A stretch of DNA of 64,000 nt, taken from assembly GCA_016795155.1 (NCBI GenBank), contig JAEUIE010000068.1, forward strand, positions 29,611 through 93,610, in the 5' to 3' direction. Positions within the stretch are counted from its first letter, which is position 1. Every line of letters begins with the position of its first letter. Both the position numbers and the translations under genes were made by a program. This DNA is from Planctomycetia bacterium (GTDB taxonomy: Bacteria > Planctomycetota > Planctomycetia > Gemmatales > HRBIN36). This document shows, piece by piece, positions 54,983 through 63,999 of this stretch. A model generated the notes under the pieces. The model ran no database searches. It was not told where the DNA came from and was given only the letters and a program-made list of their open reading frames with translations.

Positions 54983-56374
54983 CTATTTTAGTTTAGCCAG
55001 TTCTTTCCTGATTATTTTGTCCAGCGAATGCCGTGTTTCATTTCCCCAGCCTGTGAAGCAGGAGATAAATGCTCCATCTGCGTCCAGCAGAATGAAATGT
55101 GGTGTTGCAGATACTCCAAAGGTATTCATGATAGATTTCCCAAGTACGACTTGAATGGTATTATCCTGTTGACTCAACTCAGGAAGCATGGATTTCGAAA
55201 CATCAGCACTGCTGATGAACAGGCATTGGAATCTTGATTTGTACTTCTCATTCATCCAAAGTGGAATTTCAAAGGACAAGGATTTCGTCAGTTCAGAACC
55301 TGGTTGAAAAAAAACAAGTAGACAAGGTTTACCTTGAAATTGTTGCAATCGGACAGTGTTACCTTGTGAGTTAAGGAGTTGAAAATGAGGCACCAGGCTG
55401 CCTGTTGTAAATGGTTGTTCTGCTATTTCGTGGTTCACTTGCTGTATAGTCAAACGATTATCAAGTCCGGCAGCAATGGTGGAACGCATAGTAATCAATG
55501 CGTCGCGAAAAGGGGTATTTCCTGGTGATGACTGAAGTTGCTGCACCTGTTTTTCGAGCAATTGCCAGGCAGTCCGCGTGTCCTTGTCATGCTTGTGCAT
55601 CGCCAGTTGTTGTATCGTTTCCTGCAGCGATTTGATCTTGTAAATGTCAGCAAGTCGTTCCTCAAACCTGGGGCCCTGCAACAGTTCACTGCTGACGAGG
55701 GTATAACTCGTTTTGATTTCACTGGTTATGTCCTGATGTGCTGGTGCTCGCCTGATGATCAGTCGCTCTACCGTATTGGGCAGTGTCGCAGGCCTGCTAA
55801 AAGTCAGAGAATCAGATCTTTTCCAGGCGGTAGTATCCGCACGAGGCCGTTGCCAGTCTATGGATTCCTGAACAGCGTTGACTTGATCTGCCTCGTTGTT
55901 TTGCAGGCTTTTGCTCCAGTTGAAACGACGGGGCAAACGACCAGATTCAGGCGATTCCCAATCAGTAATGAAAAGGCTTTTGGGGGGCACAAGTGGCACG
56001 AGGAACCCGTTTTCCCATGTCGCCGGGCCATCTACCCGAATAGACTTTCCGGTAGGTGCGTTGCAGGAAGTGATGTGGCCCAGATGATCAATGATTGCGT
56101 GTGTGAGGTGTATCGAAAGTGCGTCTTCGGGGCGCAAAATACCGGTTTCAAATAGTCTGGTACAGCATATGATCTCAGCCGAGTTTCCCAGAATCCGAGT
56201 AACAAGGATTCTCAACTCCAGCTTGTATTCCTTGTTTCCCTGAGAACTGGTTGACTTGCTTGTCTCCGTAACAGTGCCTTGGTACAAGAATTCCTGCCCA
56301 GCTTTCCATCGGGGAGCCAGTGGATGTACAGTCAAATCACTGAGTTGAAAGATGATAGCCAATAGAAACGACAT
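54983..56374 (-). CDS. Exported protein with a cysteine-free thioredoxin-like domain
   Basis: A 463-residue protein. An N-terminal signal region (about 1-20) leads into a ~290-residue part without recognised domain, in which KAGQEFLYQGTVTE suggests a beta-rich structure. The C-terminal ~135 residues have the redoxin layout GSLVPHFQLLNSQG, then KPCLLVFFQPGSE, and the cis-Pro region ATPHFILLDADG. The CxxC active site of thioredoxins is missing: the aligned segment reads FFQPGSEL. Redox catalysis is therefore unlikely. It faces the kinase gene tail to tail. Confidence 0.75.
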   Translation of the reverse strand: MSFLLAIIFQLSDLTVHPLAPRWKAGQEFLYQGTVTETSKSTSSQGNKEYKLELRILVTRILGNSAEIICCTRLFETGILRPEDALSIHLTHAIIDHLGHITSCNAPTGKSIRVDGPATWENGFLVPLVPPKSLFITDWESPESGRLPRRFNWSKSLQNNEADQVNAVQESIDWQRPRADTTAWKRSDSLTFSRPATLPNTVERLIIRRAPAHQDITSEIKTSYTLVSSELLQGPRFEERLADIYKIKSLQETIQQLAMHKHDKDTRTAWQLLEKQVQQLQSSPGNTPFRDALITMRSTIAAGLDNRLTIQQVNHEIAEQPFTTGSLVPHFQLLNSQGNTVRLQQFQGKPCLLVFFQPGSELTKSLSFEIPLWMNEKYKSRFQCLFISSADVSKSMLPELSQQDNTIQVVLGKSIMNTFGVSATPHFILLDADGAFISCFTGWGNETRHSLDKIIRKELAKLK

Positions 56375-56553
56375 GCGTGCCTCCCTGCACGTGGGAGTTT
56401 AAAGTATAACCATGATCATTGACAGAGCAACGTGGATTCCGTTCGATTGGAAAAGACCCAGGAGTTGGAATTCAGCCGATCTTGTGAGTTTTTGACTGAA
56501 ATGGTATTAACACGCTGGGAAATCAATGCTCTATTGAATGAGTTATACTCGGA

Positions 56554-57546
56554 ATGAACTGGCGTGGAAGAAAAGTTCTGGTGACCGGCGCCGCTGGCTT
56601 TATCGGTTCGCACCTGGCTGAAGAACTGGTGCGACAAGGTGCATCCGTCAAAGCGATGATACACTACGATTCTCGGCCACAGCGAAGCAATCTGGAATTG
56701 GCTGATCAGAATCTAGTTCAGCAAATGGAGATCATTGCAGGGGATGTAGCTGATCCACATTTCATGTTTCGGGCTGTCCAGGGATGCGATGCCGTTTTTC
56801 ACCTTGCAGCTCTTATTGGAATTCCTTTTTCGTATGTTGCTCCTTCTGCTTATGTTCAGACGAACATCACTGGAACCCTGAATGTCTTGGAGGCATGCCG
56901 TCTGCATCAAACACCTCGTCTGGTGCATACTTCAACCAGCGAATGTTATGGCACTGCGCGCTATGCTCCTATTGATGAACAACATCCGCTCCAGGGGCAA
57001 TCGCCTTACTCTGCCAGCAAGATCGGTGCCGATAAGCTGGTGGAAAGTTTCTTCCTCAGTTTCAAACTTCCAGTCACCACGCTACGTCCTTTTAACACGT
57101 ATGGTCCCAGACAGTCTGCTCGTGCAGTGATACCTACCATACTGGCACAATTGCTCAGTGGAGTTTCGGAATTGAAATTGGGCGATGCTTCACCTGTTCG
57201 TGATATGAACTTCGTGGAAGATACGGTGGCTGCATTCCTGGCTGTAGCTGTATCTGACAAGTGTCTGGGCGAGGTGGTTAATGCGGGTACAGGGCGAGGC
57301 GAAACTATTGCAACGATTGCTGAGTTGGCAATGAAGATAACAGGCAGGCAAGTTCCCATTCGAGTTGAGGCACAAAGGCAGCGGCCCGAAGGCAGTGAAG
57401 TATGGAAACTGATTGCTGCCAACGCCAAAGCAAAAGAACTGGCTGCATGGTCTCCCAGGGTTTCGCTGGAACTAGGATTGGAAAAGACGGCTCATTTCAT
57501 CATGAACCATCTTCATTTGTATCGGCCCGGTGAATATGCCGTTTAG
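56554..57546 (+). CDS. NAD-dependent sugar-nucleotide 4,6-dehydratase (SDR, LegB-like)
   Basis: Extended SDR enzyme, 330 residues, that dehydrates a nucleotide sugar. TGAAGFIG (11-18) binds NAD, the 4,6-dehydratase signature is TSTSECYG (126-133) with E130, and the Tyr-Lys pair is Y152/K156 (PYSASKIGADK). The sequence resembles LegB and GDP-mannose-dehydratase relatives. The next gene, a nucleotidyltransferase, would supply its activated sugar. TATACT precedes the ATG by four bases; no ribosome site is clear. Confidence 0.82.
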   Translation: MNWRGRKVLVTGAAGFIGSHLAEELVRQGASVKAMIHYDSRPQRSNLELADQNLVQQMEIIAGDVADPHFMFRAVQGCDAVFHLAALIGIPFSYVAPSAYVQTNITGTLNVLEACRLHQTPRLVHTSTSECYGTARYAPIDEQHPLQGQSPYSASKIGADKLVESFFLSFKLPVTTLRPFNTYGPRQSARAVIPTILAQLLSGVSELKLGDASPVRDMNFVEDTVAAFLAVAVSDKCLGEVVNAGTGRGETIATIAELAMKITGRQVPIRVEAQRQRPEGSEVWKLIAANAKAKELAAWSPRVSLELGLEKTAHFIMNHLHLYRPGEYAV

Positions 57547-57588
57547 CCCAACATGTGAAAAAGACAAGTTTGAGGCAAGGATGCTTCC

Positions 57589-58344
57589 ATGACACAACGA
57601 TTACACCCACTCACTACGCCGGTCGTCATCCAGGCAGGAGGCAAGGGCACGCGGCTTTATCCTTACACCAAAGTCTTGCCCAAGCCATTGATGCCTGTAG
57701 GTGGAATGCCCATCCTGGAAATCATGCTCAGGCAACTCGCCAGTCAGGATTTTCGTGACATTACCATCAGTGTTGGTTACCTGGGCGACATGATTCGCAT
57801 GCATTGTGGTGATGGCTCCAAATGGGGGTTATCGATCCGGTATGTGACCGAAGATCAGCCTCTGGGAACCATGGGACCACTTAAGTTGGTAGACGGCCTT
57901 CATCGGCCATTTCTGGTGATGAATGGTGACTTGTTAACTGATTTTGATTTCAAGGAATTGCTTTATCAGCATGAGGAATTCGGTGGGCCATTGACTATTG
58001 GAACTTACTTGAAACCGGTAAATATTTCACTGGGTGTTCTGGAGACTAATGCCAATCAGCGTGTGATAGGATTTCGTGAGAAACCCACGCTGCACTTCCC
58101 ATGCAGTATGGGTGTTTATGCCATGAATCCAGAAATGTTGAGACTGATACCTGCAGGTCAATTGTTCGGTTTTGATGATCTGATGTACAAACTGCTGGAA
58201 CTGAAATGGAGCATTTATTCCTATATCTTCCGAGGAACCTGGATGGACATCGGCAGGCCAGAAGATTTTCATGCTGCCTGTGAACTGGTTGAGAAACAGC
58301 CTGAGTTGTTTATTCCAAGTGAAGGGCGAAGGCTGGCAGCGTAG
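57589..58344 (+). CDS. Sugar-phosphate nucleotidyltransferase
   Basis: A 251-residue GT-A-type nucleotidyltransferase that makes NDP-sugar from a sugar 1-phosphate and NTP. The signature QAGGKGTRLYPYTKVLPKPL lies near residue 17-36, followed by metal-binding MNGDLLTDFDF and a closing WMDIGRPEDF. It follows the dehydratase by 42 bases on the same strand, so the two likely form one sugar pathway. The nucleotide is not evident. Confidence 0.88.
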   Translation: MTQRLHPLTTPVVIQAGGKGTRLYPYTKVLPKPLMPVGGMPILEIMLRQLASQDFRDITISVGYLGDMIRMHCGDGSKWGLSIRYVTEDQPLGTMGPLKLVDGLHRPFLVMNGDLLTDFDFKELLYQHEEFGGPLTIGTYLKPVNISLGVLETNANQRVIGFREKPTLHFPCSMGVYAMNPEMLRLIPAGQLFGFDDLMYKLLELKWSIYSYIFRGTWMDIGRPEDFHAACELVEKQPELFIPSEGRRLAA

Positions 58345-58647
58345 TTACATTTGCCCTTTCTTCTTTGCTCGCTCAAATGCCTTCTTTGCCTGCTGATGTG
58401 GAGCCTTTGTTAACTTGGTGCCACGATAACTGTAATAGTGCACTTCAATTCCTTCTTCTCTATCATCGTCGATAACATACGGATGTACCTGCCACCAGGA
58501 ATAGGGCATTACGCTGCGTTTCCTGATGTACTTTTCTGCCTTTTTGAGTGATGATGCAACATGAAACTGCAAACAATCCATCGTGCCTTCAAACATAAAC
58601 TCATAATGCATGATTACCCAAACGGTGGTGTGTTGACGCCTTTGCAT
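58345..58647 (-). CDS. Small conserved-looking protein, unknown
   Basis: A 100-residue basic protein with the segments SSLKKAEKYIRKRSV, SWWQVHPYVID and YYSYRGTKL and a Lys-rich end. It lies directly against the stop of the nucleotidyltransferase gene. It has no signal or membrane segment. It can start at a second ATG at 58611. It resembles short planctomycete proteins of unknown role; no family was recognised. Confidence 0.6.
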   Translation of the reverse strand: MQRRQHTTVWVIMHYEFMFEGTMDCLQFHVASSLKKAEKYIRKRSVMPYSWWQVHPYVIDDDREEGIEVHYYSYRGTKLTKAPHQQAKKAFERAKKKGQM

Positions 58648-58677
58648 GTGGCAACCCGTTAATTACCGCAACTATCA

Positions 58678-60198
58678 TTAATGGGATAACACGCGTCGAT
58701 AAACATCTTCATATCCCGCAGCGCCTCTCTCCCAGGACCAGTCTGCAGCCATGCCATTTTTCTGCAATTGCAGCCAAGTGGTGGGTGATTGTCTGTAACA
58801 GTCGACCGCCCGGTTCAGTGCCCAGAGCAATCCGCCAGCATCGTAACTGCTGAAGCCAAATCCGTTGGCAGTGCCAACTTCCCAAGTATAGTCATTGCAG
58901 TCAATGACGCTATCCACCAGGCCACCGGTTTCCCTTACTACGGGAATGGTGCCATACTTCAAACTATATAGCTGGTTCAAGCCTGAAGGCTCAAATCGAC
59001 TGGGCATCAGGAAAATGTCGGCTCCAGCCATGATCTGGTGTGACAGCGACTCATTGAACTCCAGTGCTGCCGCCACCTGATGAGGATATTGTCGGGCCAG
59101 ATTACGAAAGAAGTGATGATACTCAGCATCACCAGTGCCAAGAATAACAAACTGAATGCCCATGCGCATCATGTGATGAGCTGCATCGCGCACCAGCGTT
59201 ATCCCCTTCTGTTCGGCAAGTCTGGTCACCATTGCCACCAAGGGAACATCTGGGCGGCGAGGCAATACTGCCTTCGCCTGCAAGTCTGCCTTGCAGGCTG
59301 CTTTACCAGCTTGGATATCATCTGGGCCGTAATGACGGGCAATGTACTTGTCCGTTGCCGGGTTCCAGATGCCATAGTCAATGCCATTGTTGATGCCAAA
59401 CAGCTTGTAGCGATGTGTTCGTAATACTGCATCGAGTCCTTCGCCATGTTCATGCCAGGTGATTTCTTCGGCATAACGCCTGCTGACTGTGGTCACGGCA
59501 TCAGCAGCTACGATGCCAGCCTTCATGAAATTCAGGCCATCATGAAACTCCAGCAGATCATGACGGAACAGATCCCAACCGAGTCGGGCTGTCCACATCG
59601 TGTCTTTGCTGAAGCGGCCCTGATATGCCAGATTGTGAATAGTGTAAACACTGCGGGCCTGTGCTAACTGTGGCACGTTGGCGTAATGTATATCGAGATA
59701 AACGGGTAGTAACCCTGTCTGCCAATCGTTGGCATTAATGATGTCAGGTTTCATGCCCAGAGCAGGCAAGGCTTCCAGAATTGCACGAGTAAAGAAGACG
59801 AACCGGGCGTCGTTGTCTGAATAATCCTGCATGTACCCTTCGGTTGCCTTGAACTGGTACAGTGTATGGCCGAAGAGTTTGTCATCTCTGCTGAAGAAGT
59901 CGTCGTGTTGTACCAGATACACCGGCACATCACAGCCGGGCAGGGTACTGCGACAGATGCGGCCACCGACACGTGCTCCATTGATATCGGTTTCTATTTT
60001 GACATTGAGAGGAGTAATGGGACAGCCTGCTTTCCAGGCACAGTTGTACAGCGGTGTGAAAACACTGACGTTATGTCCACGAGCTGCCAAGGCTTTGGGA
60101 AGTGACATCAGCACTTCACCCAGGCCACCGGTTTTGGAGAATGGAGCTACCTCAGCCGAGGCAAAGACAATATTGAGCTTGTTTGAATCGGCAGGCAT
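58678..60198 (-). CDS. glgA: Glycogen synthase (ADP-glucose)
   Basis: Extends alpha-1,4-glucan using ADP-glucose (GT5, GT-B fold). The 506-residue protein has the N-terminal KTGGLGEV (22-29), which binds ADP-glucose, and the C-terminal MPSRFEPSGLNQLYSLKYG motif with the catalytic glutamate. The length is normal. With ppk1 in the same window it points to two storage polymers. No glgC or glgB is near. Confidence 0.96.
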   Translation of the reverse strand: MPADSNKLNIVFASAEVAPFSKTGGLGEVLMSLPKALAARGHNVSVFTPLYNCAWKAGCPITPLNVKIETDINGARVGGRICRSTLPGCDVPVYLVQHDDFFSRDDKLFGHTLYQFKATEGYMQDYSDNDARFVFFTRAILEALPALGMKPDIINANDWQTGLLPVYLDIHYANVPQLAQARSVYTIHNLAYQGRFSKDTMWTARLGWDLFRHDLLEFHDGLNFMKAGIVAADAVTTVSRRYAEEITWHEHGEGLDAVLRTHRYKLFGINNGIDYGIWNPATDKYIARHYGPDDIQAGKAACKADLQAKAVLPRRPDVPLVAMVTRLAEQKGITLVRDAAHHMMRMGIQFVILGTGDAEYHHFFRNLARQYPHQVAAALEFNESLSHQIMAGADIFLMPSRFEPSGLNQLYSLKYGTIPVVRETGGLVDSVIDCNDYTWEVGTANGFGFSSYDAGGLLWALNRAVDCYRQSPTTWLQLQKNGMAADWSWERGAAGYEDVYRRVLSH

Positions 60199-60365
60199 GG
60201 ACGCATCTTTCCCGTAAACTGCACTGCCAGCATAAACGGCAATGCACTATCGGGCAACAGTCTCTCGCTGCTTCAGACGGGCCTGCGAACAATCAATCGG
60301 TTATTGCATGGAATAAGTGTTACGATTGGAATGATCCAAGCAGTTATTCAGATGAACTGGTCGGA

Positions 60366-60734
60366 TTACCCGTGAAGGGATTGTGCACATTGTATGCAGC
60401 GTCGGGCATATGGCAGGGCAGCTAATCGCTCCATGCCGATCTGGGTCTTGCATTCACTGCATATGCCGTATGTACCCTGCTTGATGCGCTCCAGTGCTGC
60501 TTCCGTTTCGCTCAAGGTAAATTCCTGATTGCCAAGAAGGTGTTGTGCAACGTATTCTTCCACACCTTGATTAGTGATTTCCTGGAAGTCACCCATGTCG
60601 CTACCCTGACCGTAATCCCCATCGTGTTTCTGCAATTCAGAAGTTTCTCTTTCCAACTGGGTGACATTCTTCCCCAGTCTTCTTGCAAGTTCTGTGAGTA
60701 TTTGTTTTTGGCGCATCAAATCAGTCGATTTCAT
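60366..60734 (-). CDS. DksA/TraR-type zinc-finger protein
   Basis: A 122-residue DksA/TraR family protein. The start at 60734 follows GAGG six to seven bases upstream. An N-terminal coiled helix pair (about 5-85) leads to the zinc finger with C92, C95, C113 and C116 (YGICSECKTQIG and CIQC). Such proteins modulate RNA polymerase at the secondary channel, often with ppGpp. The acidic tip residues of DksA proper cannot be confirmed here. Confidence 0.85.
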   Translation of the reverse strand: MKSTDLMRQKQILTELARRLGKNVTQLERETSELQKHDGDYGQGSDMGDFQEITNQGVEEYVAQHLLGNQEFTLSETEAALERIKQGTYGICSECKTQIGMERLAALPYARRCIQCAQSLHG

Positions 60735-60877
60735 TTTTAACCTCATCAAGTCATGGAAGCGTTGTTTGTGGACAATAAGGTTGTTATTCTATGAGAACTT
60801 CTCTGTATCGAATAACTCTTCCAGGCTCTGCGATACTTCATAGCATAGCGCCATTAACTCCAGCCAAGGAATTCGTC

Positions 60878-61762
60878 ATGTATTTCCTGTTAACAGTGAT
60901 AATGCTAGCCATGACTCCACCACCAGATGTAGATAGCCAGGCTGACCATGGGTATGCCAAGTCGGGTGAAGTGAAAATCCATTATGCTGCGTTGGGTGAT
61001 AAGTCCAAACCATTGATCATTTTCATTCACGGATTCCCTGACTACTGGTACTCCTGGCGGGAGCAGATGAAGGCACTTTCCAGTGACTACTACTGTGTTG
61101 CCATCGATCAGCGGGGGTACAATCTGTCTGATAAACCCAGTGGCGTTGATCAGTACGACATGCGATTGCTCATTGGCGATGTCGTTGCGGTGATCAAGCA
61201 TCTGGGTCGCGAGAAAGCAATCATTGTCGGACACGATTGGGGTGGTGCAGTTGCTTGGTCCATTGCCACCATGGCACCGCAATTCGTGGATAAGCTTATC
61301 GTTCTGAACCTTCCACACTTGCGAGGTGTTTCACGGGAACTGGCGAATAATCCCCAACAGCAGAAAAACAGTCAGTATGCCCGCAACTTTCAGAAGGAAG
61401 GCGCTCACAAGGTGCTTACCGCAGAGATGTTGGCCATGTGGGTGAAAGATCCAGAAGCGAGGAAGAAGTATATCGAAGCCTTCAAGCGATCCGATTTCGA
61501 AGCGATGCTGAATTACTACAAGAAGAACTATCCGCGTGAACCTTACCAGGAAGACAAATCTCCTGTCATCAAGGTGAAGACGCCCGTGCTGTTGATTCAT
61601 GGTTTGGACGACACAGCCTTACTCCCCTCCATGCTCAACAACACCTGGGAATGGCTGGAAAAGGATTTGACACTGGTAACCATCCCCAAGGCAGGGCACT
61701 TTGTCCAGCAGGATGCCGCAGACATGGTCAACCGTTCCATCAAGAGCTGGCTCACTCGATAA
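60878..61762 (+). CDS. Epoxide-hydrolase-like alpha/beta hydrolase, exported
   Basis: A 294-residue alpha/beta hydrolase. The start at 60878 follows AAGGA seven bases upstream. A hydrophobic N-terminus ([11 protein letters not shown]) is a possible signal. The oxyanion HGFPDYW lies at 51-57, the nucleophile is D120 in VGHDWGGA, the acid residue in GLDDTALL and the histidine in AGHFVQQD. The Asp nucleophile in a GHDWGG context is typical of epoxide hydrolases and haloalkane dehalogenase relatives. It ends one base from the convergent halogenase-like gene. Confidence 0.85.
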   Translation: MYFLLTVIMLAMTPPPDVDSQADHGYAKSGEVKIHYAALGDKSKPLIIFIHGFPDYWYSWREQMKALSSDYYCVAIDQRGYNLSDKPSGVDQYDMRLLIGDVVAVIKHLGREKAIIVGHDWGGAVAWSIATMAPQFVDKLIVLNLPHLRGVSRELANNPQQQKNSQYARNFQKEGAHKVLTAEMLAMWVKDPEARKKYIEAFKRSDFEAMLNYYKKNYPREPYQEDKSPVIKVKTPVLLIHGLDDTALLPSMLNNTWEWLEKDLTLVTIPKAGHFVQQDAADMVNRSIKSWLTR

Positions 61763-61763
61763 T

Positions 61764-63491
61764 TCACTGCCTTGTACCATCTTTCCAGTCCCGTTCGTGG
61801 CCTTGAATCATGGCACCTTCACGTGGGCTGGAGATGGACAACTTCGAGAAACGCTCATCGAACCCGGCAGTAATCCACCCTTCGCTGACCAGCACTTCCA
61901 GATTCTGCAACGCCTGCTGAATAGCAATTTCATGGTAATGTGCAGGCATTTTGCCTTGCAGTACCTGACGCATGATTTTCAGTATGCTTTCGATGTCGCA
62001 TGCTCGCTCCACAGCGAATATCAGTAGTTGGGTCATGCCGGTGATGGCAAGACGTTTGCCGTCGCGTTCATAACAGGGTACTGCGATAATATTGCCGTTG
62101 CGATAGTCGGGTAAGGTTGTTTTCGTAGCACCGGTCACTTGTAGTTTGAACACATTGCGATCATTGGCATGCCAGGTCAGGTCTTCATCGAAAAAGCGTT
62201 GCGTCACCTGATTAACGCCAGTTAGATCGAGTCCTCCAATTCCCGCCTGCCCCAGCACATCATTGGTGAATCCACCCTGCGCCAGCCAGGCCCATGCCTG
62301 TTTTGCCTTCAAAGGCAATCCCGATTCGCGGGCAATTTCCTGGCAATGTGCCTGCAGATCGGTGAACTGCCCATTGGCTGCATACCAGAATTCAGCTAAA
62401 CGCATGTGTTGCCGGACACGCTTCTGCTGGTTCTGTTGATAGTGCGACAGCATCCAGTCCCGATCATGGCTATTTGCATCCAGTGCTATCAGCGTATAAG
62501 CCAGCTCACGAGCTCCTACATGAGTCAGCGTCAATCCAGCGGAAAGAATTGGATCAGCAAACCCGGCACACTCACCCACCAGGTACCAGTTTTTGCCATA
62601 CACCCGTTCAGAAACAAATGACCAATCGTTGGTGGTGCGAAGTTTGTTTTCCCGACTGGCCCCCTCGAGAAGTCCGGTAATGCGATCTGATGCTGCCAAT
62701 GCTTCGGTGTAAAGCAGTTCCGGTGCCTTGCCGCTTTGTTTGTAGAAACTCGCTGGACACACCAGTCCCAGGCTGGTTTTGGTTGGTGTGATGGGAATAA
62801 ACCAAAGCCAGCCAAAACCCACGCTGATGACCTGCACACGGGTTCCGCCACTGCCAATCGTCTCGGCCCATGCCGTATTGGTCCAATAATCCCAGATAGC
62901 AATATTCTTGAGCGGGGTAGGGCAGTCTATTTCAACTCCCATCGCACGGCGCAGAATACCTACATGCCCTGATGCATCCACATACGAACGAGCAGTGATG
63001 GTTTCACCATTGCTCAACTTCAATCCCTGTACAACATCGTCTTGGTGAAGCACTTCACGAACAGCAATGCCTTCCAGTACCTGGCAGCCTCGCTTTTGAA
63101 CATGTCTCAATAGCATGTCATCGTATTTCGCTCGATCAACTTGAAAGGCAGTGTCTCGGCGAACGCCTTCAAACTTTCCTGGCCTGGGTTGTCCTTCAAA
63201 TGATTCAGGAGGTACCAGGTTGAAATCCCATAGCTCTGCCTGCTGCCCCCAACGGAAAGTTGCACCGATTTTGACAGGAAAACCAGCTCGCTCTACTTCA
63301 TCCCAGATGCCCATTTCCTGGAGTACTGCTCCAATTTGAGGTAACTGGCTTTCACCCACATGTTCCCGTGGAAACTGTTCCCGCTCGATGATCAGCACTT
63401 TCAATCCGGGCTGATACTGCAGCAGAAATGATGCTGTGGTGGAACCCGCTGGCCCGCCACCAATGATCGCAACATCGTAGCTCGAAGTCAT
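61764..63491 (-). CDS. Flavin-dependent halogenase-like protein
   Basis: FAD-dependent monooxygenase-type protein of 575 residues. FAD binding is by GGGPAG (11-16). Three marks of the flavin-dependent halogenases are present: the WxWxIP motif (WLWFIP, 228-233), the Fx.Px.Sx.G motif (F311, P314, S317, G319 in FADPILSAG) and the lysine K74 in FPVKIGATFRWG at the position of the catalytic lysine. A C-terminal ~220 residues extends past the core. No carrier protein or biosynthetic genes lie beside it. Halogenation is likely but an ordinary hydroxylase or reductase cannot be excluded. Confidence 0.82.
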   Translation of the reverse strand: MTSSYDVAIIGGGPAGSTTASFLLQYQPGLKVLIIEREQFPREHVGESQLPQIGAVLQEMGIWDEVERAGFPVKIGATFRWGQQAELWDFNLVPPESFEGQPRPGKFEGVRRDTAFQVDRAKYDDMLLRHVQKRGCQVLEGIAVREVLHQDDVVQGLKLSNGETITARSYVDASGHVGILRRAMGVEIDCPTPLKNIAIWDYWTNTAWAETIGSGGTRVQVISVGFGWLWFIPITPTKTSLGLVCPASFYKQSGKAPELLYTEALAASDRITGLLEGASRENKLRTTNDWSFVSERVYGKNWYLVGECAGFADPILSAGLTLTHVGARELAYTLIALDANSHDRDWMLSHYQQNQQKRVRQHMRLAEFWYAANGQFTDLQAHCQEIARESGLPLKAKQAWAWLAQGGFTNDVLGQAGIGGLDLTGVNQVTQRFFDEDLTWHANDRNVFKLQVTGATKTTLPDYRNGNIIAVPCYERDGKRLAITGMTQLLIFAVERACDIESILKIMRQVLQGKMPAHYHEIAIQQALQNLEVLVSEGWITAGFDERFSKLSISSPREGAMIQGHERDWKDGTRQ

Positions 63492-63618
63492 GGATCAATC
63501 CTCTACACCGTGCCAGTGTAGCAGACCCATGAATCAGTTCACAACGGGTTCGGCATCCTTTCGCAGGCATATTTGACGATACCCTACCAATACGCCCATC
63601 ACTAACGAGCTTTTTGCG

Positions 63619-63999
63619 TCAAGCGACGTAAGTCCTTAATTGTCCGTGACGTTTGAGTGCTGTCAGGACGAGTTTGGCTTGCACAAATCGATGGACCCGT
63701 CGATGACTGCGCACCCAGGCGGGTAGGCAGGTTAGTCCGCCTCCCCAATTGGTCAGGTTCCCGAAGGAGCGTTCGATATCATCGCGTCGTCGCATCAGTG
63801 CCTGTCCAAACGCTCCGAAAGGTGCTTCCAACAACTCCTTTGAGCGCAATCGAGCTGGCGCCTGCTGGCGATGCCCCAACCCTTTGCCTCTCCCGAAAGG
63901 GCGTGGCGACACCAGCTGTAGATTGCCGCGCTGATCACAGATGGCATGCAGCTTGTTGGAATCATAATGACCGTCAGCCGCCACATAACCTTGCACCGG
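63619..63999 (-). mobile_element. Transposase C-terminal part (DDE type), cut at the window edge
   Basis: The frame is open to the window end, so the N-terminal part is outside. The visible 127 residues show the segment ADGHYDS followed by the C-terminal signature IERSFGNLTNWGGG and a closing VRSHRRVHRFVQAKLVL, typical of IS4/IS5-group DDE transposases. The acidic residue in DDIERSFG is the likely final catalytic Glu. The base composition is somewhat higher in GC than the neighbours. The terminal repeat cannot be tested with one end only. Confidence 0.75.

Noticed and set aside
55538..56155. A 205-residue plus-strand open frame opposite the thioredoxin-fold gene
   Set aside because: The minus-strand protein has a signal region and a recognisable redoxin domain. 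The opposing frame has no recognisable features and lacks a ribosome site.
56544..56549. TATACT four bases before the epimerase ATG as a leaderless promoter
   Set aside because: It is too close to the ATG for a start at the A, and no -35 box is seen at the right distance.
58655..58685. Inverted repeat CCCGTTAAT / ATTAATGGG at the glgA stop as a terminator
   Set aside because: On the transcribed strand it has an A-C mismatch, a 13-base loop, overlaps the stop codon, and has no T-run.
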